A stretch of 64,000 bases of DNA from Viscum album (Eukaryota; Streptophyta; Magnoliopsida; Santalales; Viscaceae). The notes beneath the pieces were generated by a model that had not been told where the DNA came from, searched no databases, and saw only the letters and a program-made list of their open reading frames with translations. The position numbers and the translations under genes were made by a program. Numbering within the stretch: position 1 is the stretch's first letter; each line of letters starts with the position of its first letter. The DNA lies in assembly GCA_963277665.1 (NCBI GenBank), contig OY728143.1:227841591-227905590 (forward strand), written 5' to 3'. Positions 26,880-39,981 of this stretch are shown one piece after another.

Positions 26880-27060
26880 CATGAAATATATGTCAACCCA
26901 AGGGGATCGGGAAAACCATTTTAGAATTGGTATAGGACCACTTGGGAATCTGATGGAGGGATAGATCAGGTTGGACAATGACATGAAGTGTAACTTTGAA
27001 AGGGTATAAGTAGTATCCTTTTACAATAGAATAAAATTGTTCTTTTGGAATCAAATATTA
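26880..27060 (+). repeat. Arm of a diverged inverted repeat (partner 23,300-23,480)
   Basis: This is a comparatively GC-rich island in AT-rich DNA containing GGGAATCTGATGGAGGGATA, matching the minus strand of 23,300-23,480. It is followed by GAAAGGGTATAAGTAG, a possible TATA context. It is probably a fragment of the same unassigned LTR family in opposite orientation. Confidence 0.4.
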
Positions 27061-28400
27061 TTCCTTTATAATTTCATGACAAAATTCATCATTCAATGAA
27101 TCATCTATGGAAAAAGAGTCGATGTGGGACAAGATAAGGTTAAAATACTCTCACAATGTCATTTTGAGATAAGGTATGAGTGGTTTATGGACTTTATTTT
27201 TGACTTTTAAACATTTATTAAAAATAACTATTATAATAGAAATTAATTTTTTTCCCTTTTTAATGTACATTTGTGAAAATATTTATGTTGGTCACTTTTA
27301 CATAAAACAAACCATTATATTTAAAATTATAGTATAAATTTAGACAATAAAATTTATATACGAGTGAAAAGATAATTTTACAATAAAAAACATCATACAC
27401 TAATAATTGTATTTTTGAAAAAAATTAATTATTATATTTATACATTTGATTAAATTATATTGGATACTAATTTGATGACATTTAATGATTTATTATAAAA
27501 AAATAATGAGTATTTCCTAGTATATTAAAAATGAATTTCACCAGCTAAACATTTAAATAGATGAATATATGATTTTTTTCAATTTACATTTTAAATTAAT
27601 TTAATATTTATTTAAAATACGATTATTTTATAAAATAATATTTTAATTCGAATAATGTTAATCCATAAATAAATATTTTTTTACATAAATAATTTTTTAA
27701 TTTTTAATATAATCTTAAATAATTATAATATCAAAAAAATAATCTTTCTTTGAAAAACCAAATTTTTAACTACAAATAAATATTTTTAGAAAAAATTTAA
27801 AAATTCATAACAAAGAAATTAATATTTGATGAATAATAAATGAATTTTATTTTATAAAATTTGAATTAATTTTTTTTATAATTTACTTATAACAGAAAAT
27901 AAATAATAAAAAGTATATGGACATATTAAAAATATACTTTCCAATATCAAATCATATAAATTTTTTCCATTATAAATATTTAATGGATTACTATATTAGA
28001 CATTATTATAATTTTATTATTTATTATTTACTAATATGTTGTGGTTTATTATAGTGAGGTGTATCATTTTAAAAATGTTTTCAAACATATATTTAGTTTT
28101 TCAATGTATATATTATATATTTTTCACATCATTAGTGTTCTCTTAAAATTGACACACTAATATAACAACACCAAGTAATTATAAAAAAAATTCATCATCA
28201 TAGATATATGGTTATTCACTCACTAAAACCAACATATAAGTAAACCTTGAAGTTAAAAAATGTGACCTGCATTTGTTTCAAAAAAAAATGAAGAAAACAA
28301 TATACCCAAATAACTCTAAGATCCTATCTACAAAATATAATACAAAACCATGAATAAACCAAGGATAAATCATATATTGAATTCCTTCTAGTAAAAATGT
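27061..28400. other. Very AT-rich DNA, nothing recognisable
   Basis: The sequence is dominated by A/T runs and has no long frame, no module copy and no retroelement motif that I can recognise. Confidence 0.6.
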
Positions 28401-29640
28401 ATGAATGGGTAGAAGAACACACACACAATCCTCCCTTGGTCAACTAAAAATGAATCCACATCATTTTGGATGAATTCAACAATTCTCAAGTGCAATTAAT
28501 TAGAGAACCCCAATTTATAGACTGATAAATAAGATAAAAATGTAATAATATATAAGAGGGTAAGATAAGGTATTTAATACCATAGAATCACAATTAAAGA
28601 CTCTCACAATTTCACTTTCATGCAAGAGGCTTAAATTTGGGGGGAGGAGAAAACAAATAACTATGATTGGCTTCTCATGAAACTATGAGAGGAGAGAAGT
28701 AATTGGTTTGAATAAAATAATAATAGAATTTTATGGTCAAAATACCATAAATACCTCACTATGAAACCATTCTTGGAGTCTAATATGTATTTTTTCCGGT
28801 ACCATCGGGTCCTCGATGGCACCCTCTTGGCACATTGACCTTTATATTTTCAAACAAGAACCCTATATCATTCTACTAGGTTCCCAGTAACACATATATT
28901 TGTATAAATACACGTGGAACCTATTCAAAGCTAGCCGAAATCCTCAAACATATTATTAAATCTATAACCTCTTATAAAAATAAATTGAAATTCATCCAAA
29001 AAAATGAATTCTATATTTGATTTCAAAATTCAGAAATGAAAACTCAACAAAAAAACCAGTAATTAAGCCCTTATTTAACTATCCACTAGTGTCTCTTAAT
29101 ATCATAAATCAATTTAGTTATCATATATGTTGTTACAACCTACCAATTATATGACATCTAATCCATGAAATTTCCAAAGAGACACTTTTCCAAAGATTCT
29201 CCATCATTATATCTCCAATGCCTGAAATTTGATATCCATCAATACCATTATGTGTACTCCAATATCAACCTCTAATAACCAAATACAATCCAGTATTTAT
29301 TTATAATCACCAATTGATGATCATATATTAAATAAATAATGAATAATATACCTCAAACATTTCTCTTATCCTGAATCGCACTTCTCATTCATATCTCCCA
29401 TATCAGATTGAAATAACAAAAGAACATAAAAATATATTACCCAAAACTATGACCCTAACACATAACCCACACCCTCATGAAAATCATTATTTTCTATCAC
29501 TGAAAAAATACGGAAAAATAATAATAAAAAACCAATTCTAAAGATGTACAGATAACCTAATGATTTTTAAGATACCAAATACAATTTAAAATAAAAACAA
29601 TGGCACTCCACACCGTTATATTATCCTAGGGGCCCACCCA
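28401..29640. other. Unassigned repeat DNA, moderately GC-richer
   Basis: Contains CA-rich pieces (ACACACACAATCC near 28,420) and a GC-rich hairpin at 28,799-28,824. It resembles eroded retrotransposon LTR sequence in texture, but no family motif is identifiable. Confidence 0.3.
28799..28824. repeat. Short GC-rich hairpin
   Basis: GGTACCATCG and CGATGGCACC flank the six-base loop GGTCCT. The arms pair at nine of ten positions. It stands out in AT-rich surroundings. Its function is unknown. Confidence 0.45.
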
Positions 29641-32600
29641 TGTTTTAATTTCCACATAATTATTTTTATTAAAATGACATAACATTCATGATAATTGTAG
29701 TAAATAATTCTTTGATTCATGTTTAAATACATACTTATTACTATGGTATATCTTTTTACCCAATTTAACCAATATTAAATCCAATTTTAAAAAACACATA
29801 GTAATTAATTTTTTTAAAAAAAATTATTAATTTAAAATAGTTTTTATGAAGGGTAACACATTGAATTCCATTTAAAAATAAATAAATTACACATTAAAAC
29901 AATATAACTATTTAATTTTAGAAAACATCCAACCAGTTTCCACAATGCCTTTCCATTTAAAACATAGGTAATAAAATAATTCAATAAACTTTTTCCTTTT
30001 ATTTTGTCAAAAACTCAAATTTAATCATCTGTTTTCTTAAATTAAATTTCTTATTAATACCTCAATATTTATCATATTAAATTACTCCCATCATATAATG
30101 AAACATAATGTTATAAAACAATTTCTATATTAAAATATGTTGACCCATTTATCGTGTTAAATCACACGAGATGACACTAGTTTCAATTGAACCTATCCAA
30201 ATTAGAGTGGATAATATTTTTGAGACAAATATTTTATTTAAAAATAAAAATAATGTACCAAATTATCATTGAATGTACAACATTATCAATAGAATATTAA
30301 AAATTAGAACACGAACATAGTGCAAGGTATAAAAAATATTAAAGAAATATTGACATCAAATCCATAAAATAACTCTAAATGGGTGAGAAGGGACATTCAA
30401 AACAATAAATTATAGAATGAAACAAAAATAATAATATACATTATTAAAAATATATCCACTAAAAAATTAATGATTCAACATATTAAACATTAAAAAAAAT
30501 TTATGAATTAGAATGAGTAATGATATCTCAATCATGGTAACCAATTTTTGATTCATATTAACCAAACCATCCATATTATATATAAATATTTATTGAAAAT
30601 CACTTTATATAAATACATTGTATGTATCAGTTAATATAAGCCTATAATATATTACAACTATGATATATCTAAATAGTAGAATATTGTTGACGAAACATGT
30701 GTATAAATATATTCTTAACAATTTTGTATAAAATTTTGTTTAATAATTAGTATCAAATTTAGTGTACTATGATAATCTATTATGATGAAATCTATTATGA
30801 TGTCCACACTATAGATTTCATGTTTATTAACTAATGGTTATGTAAATGTGTGGTTCTAATATTAGAAGTAGATACATCATAAAAAATAAATATTTTTTTA
30901 TTCTTACATCTTATGGAAGTAAGAGAAGTGAAATAAAAAGTAATTATATTGTCAAATTTATCTCTCTTTTACTACACTAGGATCCAACCATGTAGGCATA
31001 GTGGGATGGTTGATGGAACCTTTTCATGTTGTATGAAAATTCCTTTAATGATTTAATAGAATTAAACCATAGTTGAGGATATTTCTATTGAATGAAATAA
31101 TGAAATAAAAAATTATGGTCACCAAGTGATGATTAGGTGAAGAATGAGTTATAATGTATAATAACCATGAAAAAATTTTGATAGGTGATTCTATTCTCAC
31201 TATGTATGGGTCAAAATCTATATAAACTATAGGGGAGAATATTTTTAATGACTACCAGTTAAAAATAATATATATTTTTATGTGGTATCATGTATAGTAA
31301 CAAATACATAATAATATGTATCATGGATCTGAATAATTTGAAGTTTTACATCAATAAGATAGTAGGAGTATAACAACATGTAATAATTAACTGTATTTTC
31401 CTTATAATATTCATTGGATTTTATGTCAATGGTGAAACAAGGCATCATGAATCCAAAAAATATTTTCATAAATAAATGTGGAAGAATAATGAATTATATG
31501 GGAGTGTGAATAATTTAAATTAAGGTATAGGTATATTATGTTCTTTATTTCATTCCAAACAACTATAAAGGGAGTAATTATTATCATCTAATTTTGGATT
31601 AAAATATTAATGATTCAATGGAGATGAAAATTTTTTCCACAGGTATAGTTTTTTTTGGGTGGATTTATTCTCCACATATGTATTTATTGGTATACCCATG
31701 GTGATGTTTAATTATTTATTTTGAATAAAAAATATCATTTTATTTATGTCTAATGTCAGTAGATGGTTTGAATTTTGGAAGTGTATGTACATATGGATAA
31801 AATCTATATTGTTGGAGGTGGTATTTTAAAAGAATATGAGAAATTGTTCACGAAATAATTTATATTTTTTACGGATGTTTCATATATAAGTAAAAAAGTT
31901 TTGGATAAGTCTTAATGGTTTTTTATAAAGATGAATGATATCTACATTTAGGAAAAAATATCACACTTTAATACCTTCAGACACGCAGTGAAGAGAGATT
32001 AAAAAATATTTCAATGGAGAATTTGGAAGAGTCCTTATAGATTTTCTGAAATTGCTCTTGGAATTTGAAATATTCATATGGAATTTTAAGGTATTATTCT
32101 AGAGGTCATTCAATGATATGTCATGTATCACTATTAATGGTTTCTAAAGTGGAAAATTTTAAAATCCCATGATGTGAATTCTTTTTATCAAAATGAATAA
32201 TAATGTGTAAGATGTTGCAATTTTGAACATATTGAAAATAAATAATTATAGAACTAGGAAAAATAATTTCATTTAATGATATGAATGAATAATTCTGTTT
32301 ACCGTTAATAAAATATATTGAATGTTTGTGGTCATGCTGTAAAAATTAATATCACGTCATTAAGGAAGGTGTTTTATACACTGAAAAAGAAAACATAATT
32401 ATTTTTAATTACACTACATATAGAATGTTTCTTCATGAAATATGAATTCATTAGGTTATTCATGATGTTTAAAAGTTTTTATAAATTTCTATTTCAATAG
32501 TAATTTCTCATGTTGAGATTGAAAATGTCATATTGTTATGAGTTTTCGAGATAATGGTTTTACGATGTAGAGGACCACACTAACAGTAGAAAAGTCATGA

Positions 32601-34199
32601 TAAAATAGGATCTAGGGGAATTTCTATACAGATTCTTATAATAGTATTTCACTATGAGTGATGTTTTTGTTCCATCAAAATGGGTAAATTTATGTTTTTC
32701 ATGCCATAATAAGAAGTTCATCCTATAATGTTGCACTTTCAAGGTAAATTGTATATGGTTGGAATTTTATGGAGTTCTAAATAAAAATTACAGAATTAAA
32801 TTTTTTCATAAAATCACATAATGGGAATTAAGAAACCTCTTTCTACACCTATAATAAATATATATTTTTTAATAAAGTCCAATTTATCAAAATCATTGGA
32901 CTATGGATTGGATACATTGTTGTTTGTAAACCTATATTGTTGAAAATATGTGATTCCTTATTTTCGAGATCAAAAAACATTGACACATCTAAATTCAAAA
33001 GAAAATAGTTCTAGGTTTACATTCATTTAATTACACTGCAATGTATTTGAAAAAGGCGTTCTATGAAATCTCATGAAACTATATGTTTCTCATGGTGGTG
33101 TTTACATTAGGTCGGTGAAATATTAGGTAGATATCACGGGAACCCATCATTTCTTTGTGCAAAAAAATCATAGTGAAATTATTTTTGTTCTATGAGATTA
33201 TATTTATTCTTTTATATATATATGATAGAAATATAGGAAATTATAGGAGGTGATTCTCCTCATGTCTATTAACCACATAAAAATACTAGTATCCATGTGC
33301 ATGCATATTTATATTATTATAATTCAAGAACATCTATTTTGGGTAATGAAACAAATCATAATATATAATATGGTCATGTCATGCCAAATAATAATATGAT
33401 AAATTTTAACAAGAACATTGAAATAGGTGACCCTTATATCTATGATTTAATGATCATTAAGAATACTGATATTTATGGGATAATATTTTTAATTAAGAAT
33501 GAATTTTCATACCTTGATTCAACCAGACCTAGGGAATCTCTCACATATGTCACTTTTGTGCCCAATAAATAGACACACATTAGAAGAAGCTATCATTTTT
33601 TAAAAAATAGTTTGTAAAAAAATCATTTATATATTCTATGTGATTGCCTTCTAAAATAAAAAATTCTTTTAATCATGTTTTTATATTGATTGTGGAATAG
33701 ATTTTTTATGATATAGTTTCAATCATACTATTTGTTTTGTTTAATAATCATTTTTTCATAACAGTCATGATGATTATGAATTATATCGAGACCATAAAAT
33801 ACTAAATAGAGGATAAATTTGGTTAATAATTCTTAAGTGTCATTCTGAAACTAATAAAATTATTGAAGAATTAGACAATGGTGTTCAATCCAATATGAAT
33901 TTTAGAAAATGTATTCATACTACTGTGCATGTTTATGTTGAACCAATGAGTAAGGATGAAGAATTAAAACATGACGATTGAATTTCAGTTATTTAGGAGG
34001 AGTTGTGACCCTTTGAGATGAATTACTCTTATTAATTGGAATTATTCCTTAATATTATGAATCTGATTGGGATACATTTGATTTTTTTGGAAATAATATT
34101 AATGTTAAAAGTGATGTGGGATTGAATAAATCTTGAGTTATTTATTAGTTATACTCTCAAATTTAGAGTATATATTATAATGGTATATTTTCTATATTT
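29641..34199. other. AT-rich decayed repeat DNA upstream of the copia remnant
   Basis: Near 30,140-30,180 the minus strand reads AACACGATAAATGGGTCAAC, which loosely matches AAACACGCTATTTGTTTTGA at 50,915 in the young LTR, so a minus-strand LTR relic may lie here. From about 32,500 the plus strand should hold the gag and integrase parts of the copia element whose reverse transcriptase follows, but I could not recognise them. Short frames at 31,278-31,469, 32,560-32,742 and 33,381-33,572 are not supported as genes. Confidence 0.3.
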
Positions 34200-35440
34200 A
34201 TAAGTTCTATAATGATTAGAATAGTTCTATTTAAATGAGATGAAATCTATTATAATATTTTATTTATATGGTTGCAATATTTGTATTTCTCACTACTGAA
34301 ATTTAAGATGAAGTCTATACTGAATAGATTGAATGGGTTATACTAAACCAAGATGATTATTGAGTGTAAAACCATATTATGGCTTTGTATATACTGAATC
34401 AAGAAATCTAAGGATTGTATTCAAATACATACCATTGACTAAGGTTAATTAACTTAAAAAAAGATAATGTAGATTCTGGTCTCTATGTCTAGGTAGATGG
34501 TAAAAACCCTGTTATTTTTATTATTTATTTTGATGATTTATTTTCTCTATAAATAATGTGAAAATATGTGAATTGTTAACTTCCAAATGTGCAATAATTT
34601 ATTGGTGCATATGATCTGTGATACATTTTTTTTGGATTTCAATAAATAAACCAAATATGATTTATTTTTCTCTTATAAAATAATAATGGCCCTGATATAT
34701 TGCATAAGTTTGGAAATGATGGATAGATAACAATATCTACTCTTTTATTACATGGTAATAATTTTCCCACTAATGTAGAAGTAAAGACTATGGATCAAAT
34801 AGTGTTTTAATCATTATTATATTATTAATTTATTCAATATCATATATACTTGAAATCCTTATTGCATTTTCCCTTTTTTCATGATTTCAATACAATAATA
34901 AGGAATCAAATGATTTATTATTGGAAAAAAATATTGTTCTGAATAAATGTTACATTTGATTATGGCCAAATTTTTGTATAATATTAAGCTTTTAATCATT
35001 ATGGACATACTAATGTATATTGGGTATGTATTTTTATTTATTAAAAGCATAATTCTGCTGGTGTGTTCATTATTGGGGGAAGATATAATCTATGCACTAA
35101 ATAATGAATGAAATTATAACTCTTAGCTAAAAAACATTGTTATTTTTTACATCAAAATATACAACGGATAAGATATTAATTAATTGATAGTTTCAAGACA
35201 TATATTTGCATCTTTAATACCCATTCGTGATTTGGTGTCCTGATCAATGCATGAACAATATGTCAAGTTATCTAGTACAATATTAATGGTGAAATAATAT
35301 TGATATTATAATCTACTACATTAAATAAATTTTGAAACTTATTGATATTTCAAAAGAATAGGTTTTATCAATTTAGAATTTTGAGGTTATCTTGACAAGT
35401 CCCCTTATAGAAGATCCCTTAGATAAATTGAGAGGGTTAT
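34200..35440 (+). pseudogene. Ty1/copia reverse transcriptase and RNase H remnant
   Basis: In the plus strand the order of copia blocks is preserved through many stops and frame changes. First comes a piece like LLKFKMKSILNRLNG (family QLDVKSAFLNG), then YGF.YTESRNL (YGLKQAPRAW) near 34,380-34,420, then VDSGLYV, a stop, and VDGKNPVIFIIYFDDL. The YFDD tetrad, family YVDD, holds the catalytic aspartates at 34,526-34,537. Next are ILHKFGNDG (KFGMED) near 34,700, NNFPTNVEVKTMDQ near 34,760, SAGVFIIGGRYNLCTK (STSGYVFFLGG...SWSSKK) near 35,056-35,100, a TICQVI piece (ACQAIW) near 35,250, and LTSPLIEDPLDKL (FTKPLPKDKF) near 35,390-35,430. The enzyme would reverse-transcribe element RNA; this copy is dead. 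Neither LTR of this element was located. Confidence 0.75.
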
Positions 35441-37350
35441 TCTGAGTTTTTTCTATTATAAAATCAACATATATATTTTGATATTTTATCCCTCATTAAT
35501 TCATTTAATTTTTTTGAAAATGTTATAGAATATAGAAGATCTATTTGTCTAAATAGTGAGATAATATATTATTTATGTACATAATTATATGGGGGGAGAA
35601 GTGAAAAAGAGTTTACATTCATAGTGAAACATGAGGGGCTACTAACAGAAGATGGTAAAATTTTTTATATTGTTTTTTATATTCCAAAAAATATAATGGG
35701 GATATTGATGAACTCGGGATAACTGAATTGAAAAAGGAGGATTTGGGGCTATGAGTTTACCGAAATTGATACACAGTCAATGTGGTATTATTCGTAATAC
35801 CCAATGTAGGAGAACTCTAAAAACAACGTTATATTCATTGATGTGGTGTTTATATAACCTTTACATTAGATTCATTCTCTATCATTTTCATGATAATGTT
35901 AATTCAAACATTATGAAGTTTTTTTATTGTTTCATGGATTGAAAATATGATCATGGAAGATTTAGAGTCTAATTGGGGATAATATTGATGTAATAGAAGG
36001 GATGATTATTTTATATATAGGAAAATATTATATATAGGATATCACATAACCCTTATAAGATGTATATATTTAATATTATTTACTCTTATATAAAATAATA
36101 TGTAATAGTCCCTTATTTGGTGCGATGGTCGGTTAAAATTTTTATAAACAGCTAATCACACACTGAAGATTCATATAGTTGGGAGAAGGGATTTTTGACG
36201 ACGTTGTTATTAGGGATATTCAGATACATATTTTAATTGTGGTAATGATTCCATGCAATGTTACTATATATCTATTTCGGGATATTAATACCATTTCACT
36301 ATAACCTTCTTCTCCATGCCTCATAGGTGGCATTCATAACATAATTATCTATGCCAAAATAATTTAGTACATTATACAATACAAGGAGAGAGAGAAAAAA
36401 CGAAATAATTCATATTGTTACACAAAAATCGAAGGGTGGATTCTATATATTTTATTACATATTTGGAAATATTTATTTTTTATGTAATTTGGATCTGACT
36501 ATCATGCCTTAGTTAAGGGTATCATGATACAACAAGTGTGAGGACTACAAATATATACAATCTAATACAACCTAAGTAAATCTTATAATGAATCAATTTC
36601 TTACCTTTATAATGTTAAAAATTATATTTTTTGGATTCATATATAACATGAACAAATTATTTAATTTTTTAGTCAGATTAGAAATTTATTTATTCTAATT
36701 GAATGTTTTCCCGGAAATAAATAGTTTTATTAAAAAAATGGTAAATTATAGGGTTCTGAATTTAAAAATAGAACATAAGTTTTTGATTAATCATAACAAA
36801 ATTATCATATGGTTATTTTTTTATGATTTTATTAAAATATTGTTTTAATGTTTAATAGAGAAAAATTATAATTTTTTGTTCAACCTATCATTTATTTCTA
36901 AAATTTCTAAATAGTATAGCTATATATTTTTTAGTTTTAATGTTAAAATATTACTCATATAATAATGATAATCTAAATTATTCCATTGACATCCAATTTA
37001 TATTTTATTTGGGTGTAACATGTTTTTTAAAAATTAAAAATGATACTTTTGTTAAAACTTTTTTCACTATGGGTTACTCAAATATATTGAATTAATGTTT
37101 TTCCCCATCTCTAAATTGGATGTTTAAAAATAGAATTTATATTTTTAATTAAATTTTTATCCTTGGATATTATTAATAATCTTAAAAAGGGGTTAAACAA
37201 AGAGATATTGTATTAAATATAAAAAAACAAGGATAAATGAAATTGGTTGATTGAATTTTGAATATAAATTATCTTTTACTCATAAAAAATAATTTTTTTA
37301 AAAGTTAATTTTTATAAGTAAATTTATTATATTTGAAATATTAACATATT
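35441..37350. other. AT-rich DNA downstream of the copia remnant
   Basis: A purine-rich stretch near 35,730-35,750 (AAAAAGGAGGATTTGGGG) could be a polypurine tract of the copia element, but no matching LTR start was confirmed. The right part should be the upstream portion of the LTR whose promoter relic lies at 37,370, but its start was not found. The frame at 35,751-35,942 is not supported. Confidence 0.3.
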
Positions 37351-37367
37351 TACAAAATATCGACTCC

Positions 37368-37420
37368 CAAAAAATATAAAAGGGGACATCCTCTTACTTA
37401 TTCAGTCCTTTTGATCATCA
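37368..37420 (+). promoter_or_regulatory. Relic LTR promoter of the module-bearing family
   Basis: AATATAAAAGGGGACATCCT followed by a TTATTCAGTCC piece aligns with TTTTAAAAGGATACCCACTC at 18,112 and CTTATAAAAGGACACCTCCT at 52,202. No module copies follow, and the match stops by about 37,480, so this is a truncated LTR fragment. Confidence 0.4.
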
Positions 37421-38937
37421 TAGTTCAAAAATCACTTCCTAATTTTCATTCCAGCATTTCTCCACACAAACATTATGTAACCCCCGCACCATAACCCCCA
37501 GGTATGAGATAGAGAGAATCAAGAACTCTTTTGTTCCTCCCTATATAAATGAGAATTTTGACTTACAATATGGGAGCAAACACTCTCTATGGGGAGAATA
37601 TATCCTAGGTTTCTTATCAATACAAAAAAAAATATAAAAATTAGAGATATCTATGTTTCTCATAAATCATTCTTCTGTAATATTATATAAAAATAATTTT
37701 ATTCAGAAAATATATTACGATCCTGGTGTTTCAAGTAGAATTAATGTATATATTGATTATGTTTATAAAAAATGACATTGTGGAAGCCTTTGGAGACCAT
37801 TCTAAAGTTAATATCATCTACATGGTCCACCTCTCTTCTATCTTCCATGGGACCCTTTCTCTTACATGATTCCTTATAAATTAATTTTTATTGTTAGTGG
37901 TCATTAAAATTTGGGGTAAAAGTAATAATACATATTAGATGAGAAGAAATATGTTCCTAAAATGGGTGGACATGTATAACATGTGTATTCAAGGATAAAA
38001 ATAAATGAACCATAAATCAAAAAAAATACATAAAGAATTTTAGTAATAACCATGGCCCCAAAATCCTTATACATACCTTGTTTTGATCAATAATAGAAGT
38101 ATAACGAGAATATTTTATTTGTGATCATGAAAAATCCATAAGGCTAGTTTACATGTCACATAGAGTCCAAAAGGCATTAGGTTTTTGTTAATGCCCCAAG
38201 GAAGATTATGAGTTTGTTAGTCACTATTCAAAAGGGATCTAGTGAATGTGTCACTTTTATTATTCAAGAAACAAAGCCTACTTCATAGTTTTTGTATAGG
38301 TATGTCTCCATCATTATCACTTGTCATGCATACTTCACATCAATGAGATATTATCATATTGATGGTCAACCAATTATGAGCATCAATACAATACAAAAAA
38401 GAATGTAAAATACAGATAATAGGATAGGAAAATGAGGAAAAAATAGAATTCCATCATAAAAATATAGTAGTGACCAAAAAAATGTTATCTGCATCAAGAA
38501 GAGTATCATGCTATATTAACGAGGATGGATGGTCGCTCAAAAGAAATTCCCAAAAACCGAGTAGCACACCAATGTAGATATGTGTTCTAGATCTAAATCC
38601 ATAAATCAGGATCCTGATCTAATGATATTATAAAAAAATTTCTTTATCTCTAATGCTAGATATAAATCACACCACATTGGTTTAGATCCTAGAAAATATA
38701 GGTTATCCTCCACCAAATGATGAAGGAATGAGAGGAGAATGTATAGAAAAAGAATTGGGATGAGATCCACATACCAGGTGGAGAGAGGATCTTCAATTCA
38801 GGCATTAAATCTCAAATAATGGAGTCTATATAGCCTTGTAATCCGTCCGAGTATATTGTAGAACCATCCCATACAATTTTGAATGAAAAATCCGGAATTA
38901 GGGTTGTATAAGTGGTGAAATAGGTCATTAAAAACTG

Positions 38938-38974
38938 AAAATGAGTGAGATCCACAATTTTAGGATCTCATTTT
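38938..38974. repeat. Imperfect inverted repeat
   Basis: AAAATGAG-TG-AGATCC on the left pairs with GGATCTCATTTT on the right, with a two-base bulge and a ten-base loop. It is a possible hairpin of unknown function. Confidence 0.5.
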
Positions 38975-39044
38975 CGGCCCATGCACCGTTTACTACCACG
39001 ATTAGAAAAATAGTGTGCTAACCATAAATTATCCACTATATCGT

Positions 39045-39057
39045 GGGGGGGGGGGGG
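39045..39057 (+). repeat. G13 homopolymer run
   Basis: Thirteen consecutive G residues in AT-rich DNA. The exact length is prone to sequencing error. Confidence 0.7.
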
Positions 39058-39340
39058 TCTCTCACAGTCTCCTTGCACGACCTCCCAAAATTTCCTTTAA
39101 ACAAGCCCATGCAACTGCATCAAATGACCCGCAATGATTCACTTAGATAGATGCATAGTTGGTACAAACTGTCCCCCAAACATGTCTAACCCCTTTTCTC
39201 AAAAATGATCTTGTACTTCAAGTAAACACACCCAAAGTCACACCTCCAATAAATGATATATATGTAAAACCAAAAAATAATTCATGAAACCAGGCCCGAT
39301 ATAACATTAGAAAAGGTCAAGATCTTACAATTAAACATAT

Positions 39341-39968
39341 TACAAAAGAGTTGATTTGTAACAATCAAAATGATTAAAATTCTTGATCCTATTTTATTTA
39401 TTTTCTAATCATTTAATTCATTCCATTTTTTATCTTGTTCAACATTAAAATGATTCTCTTTGGTTCCATCCATTTAATAAAACAAAAATGTAATAATGTG
39501 AGAATAATAATCATAGTGATATATAATGAAAAATTGTTCCCATGATATTTATGTCATGAAAAACTCATTTCACACTATGAAACCAAAGTTTTACCCTTGG
39601 TTATCCATGATCAAAATATATTCAAATCAATTATAATGGTATATAATTAATATATAAATTAACCCTTGAATAAACCACAAGTTTGACAAAAAGGATTCAA
39701 ATTAATGGAACACTCACTGTAAAAAAAATAATGGTTTAGATTTACACAGTCAACTCTATTCAAGTATATTACCCCTAAATGAATTTATTCAAAATCAAAG
39801 TCAACATGTGTCATATAGAAATAGATATACTAATAAATAAATCTATACATTACCAAAAATATTAAGATGTTATTAAATAATGGGACATATCCTCAATATC
39901 AATCATAGTATTATTTTTCCTAATTAATGATAACCGATATCTGGTTCCAATGGTTTCTACTATAAATT
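39341..39968 (-). mobile_element. Internal start of a minus-strand element of the module-bearing family
   Basis: Reading the minus strand from the primer site at 39,969-39,979 downward gives GAACCAGATATCGGTTATCA and later CATCTTAATATTTTTGGTAA. These correspond to AACCAGGACGCGAAAACATT and GAGATATTTCTAAGGTATG at 54,611-54,663 of the young element. No coding segment could be recognised and the far end is undefined. Confidence 0.45.
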
Positions 39969-39979
39969 CTCTAATACTA
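39969..39979 (-). promoter_or_regulatory. Primer binding site relic (initiator Met tRNA type)
   Basis: The minus strand reads TAGTATTAGAG, nine of eleven bases identical to TGGTATCAGAG. Both changes are transitions of the kind expected from cytosine deamination on one strand or the other. It sits directly after TTACA, the LTR terminus at 39,982, as in the young element. Confidence 0.6.
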
Positions 39980-39981
39980 GA

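Larger units (their letters stand above)
37480..39340. other. Unassigned repeat DNA, GC-richer than its surroundings
   Basis: A TATA-like CTCCCTATATAAATGAG at 37,537-37,553 suggests an LTR promoter of another family. A 13-base G run (39,045-39,057) and an imperfect inverted repeat (38,938-38,974) lie within. No coding motif is recognisable. Confidence 0.3.
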
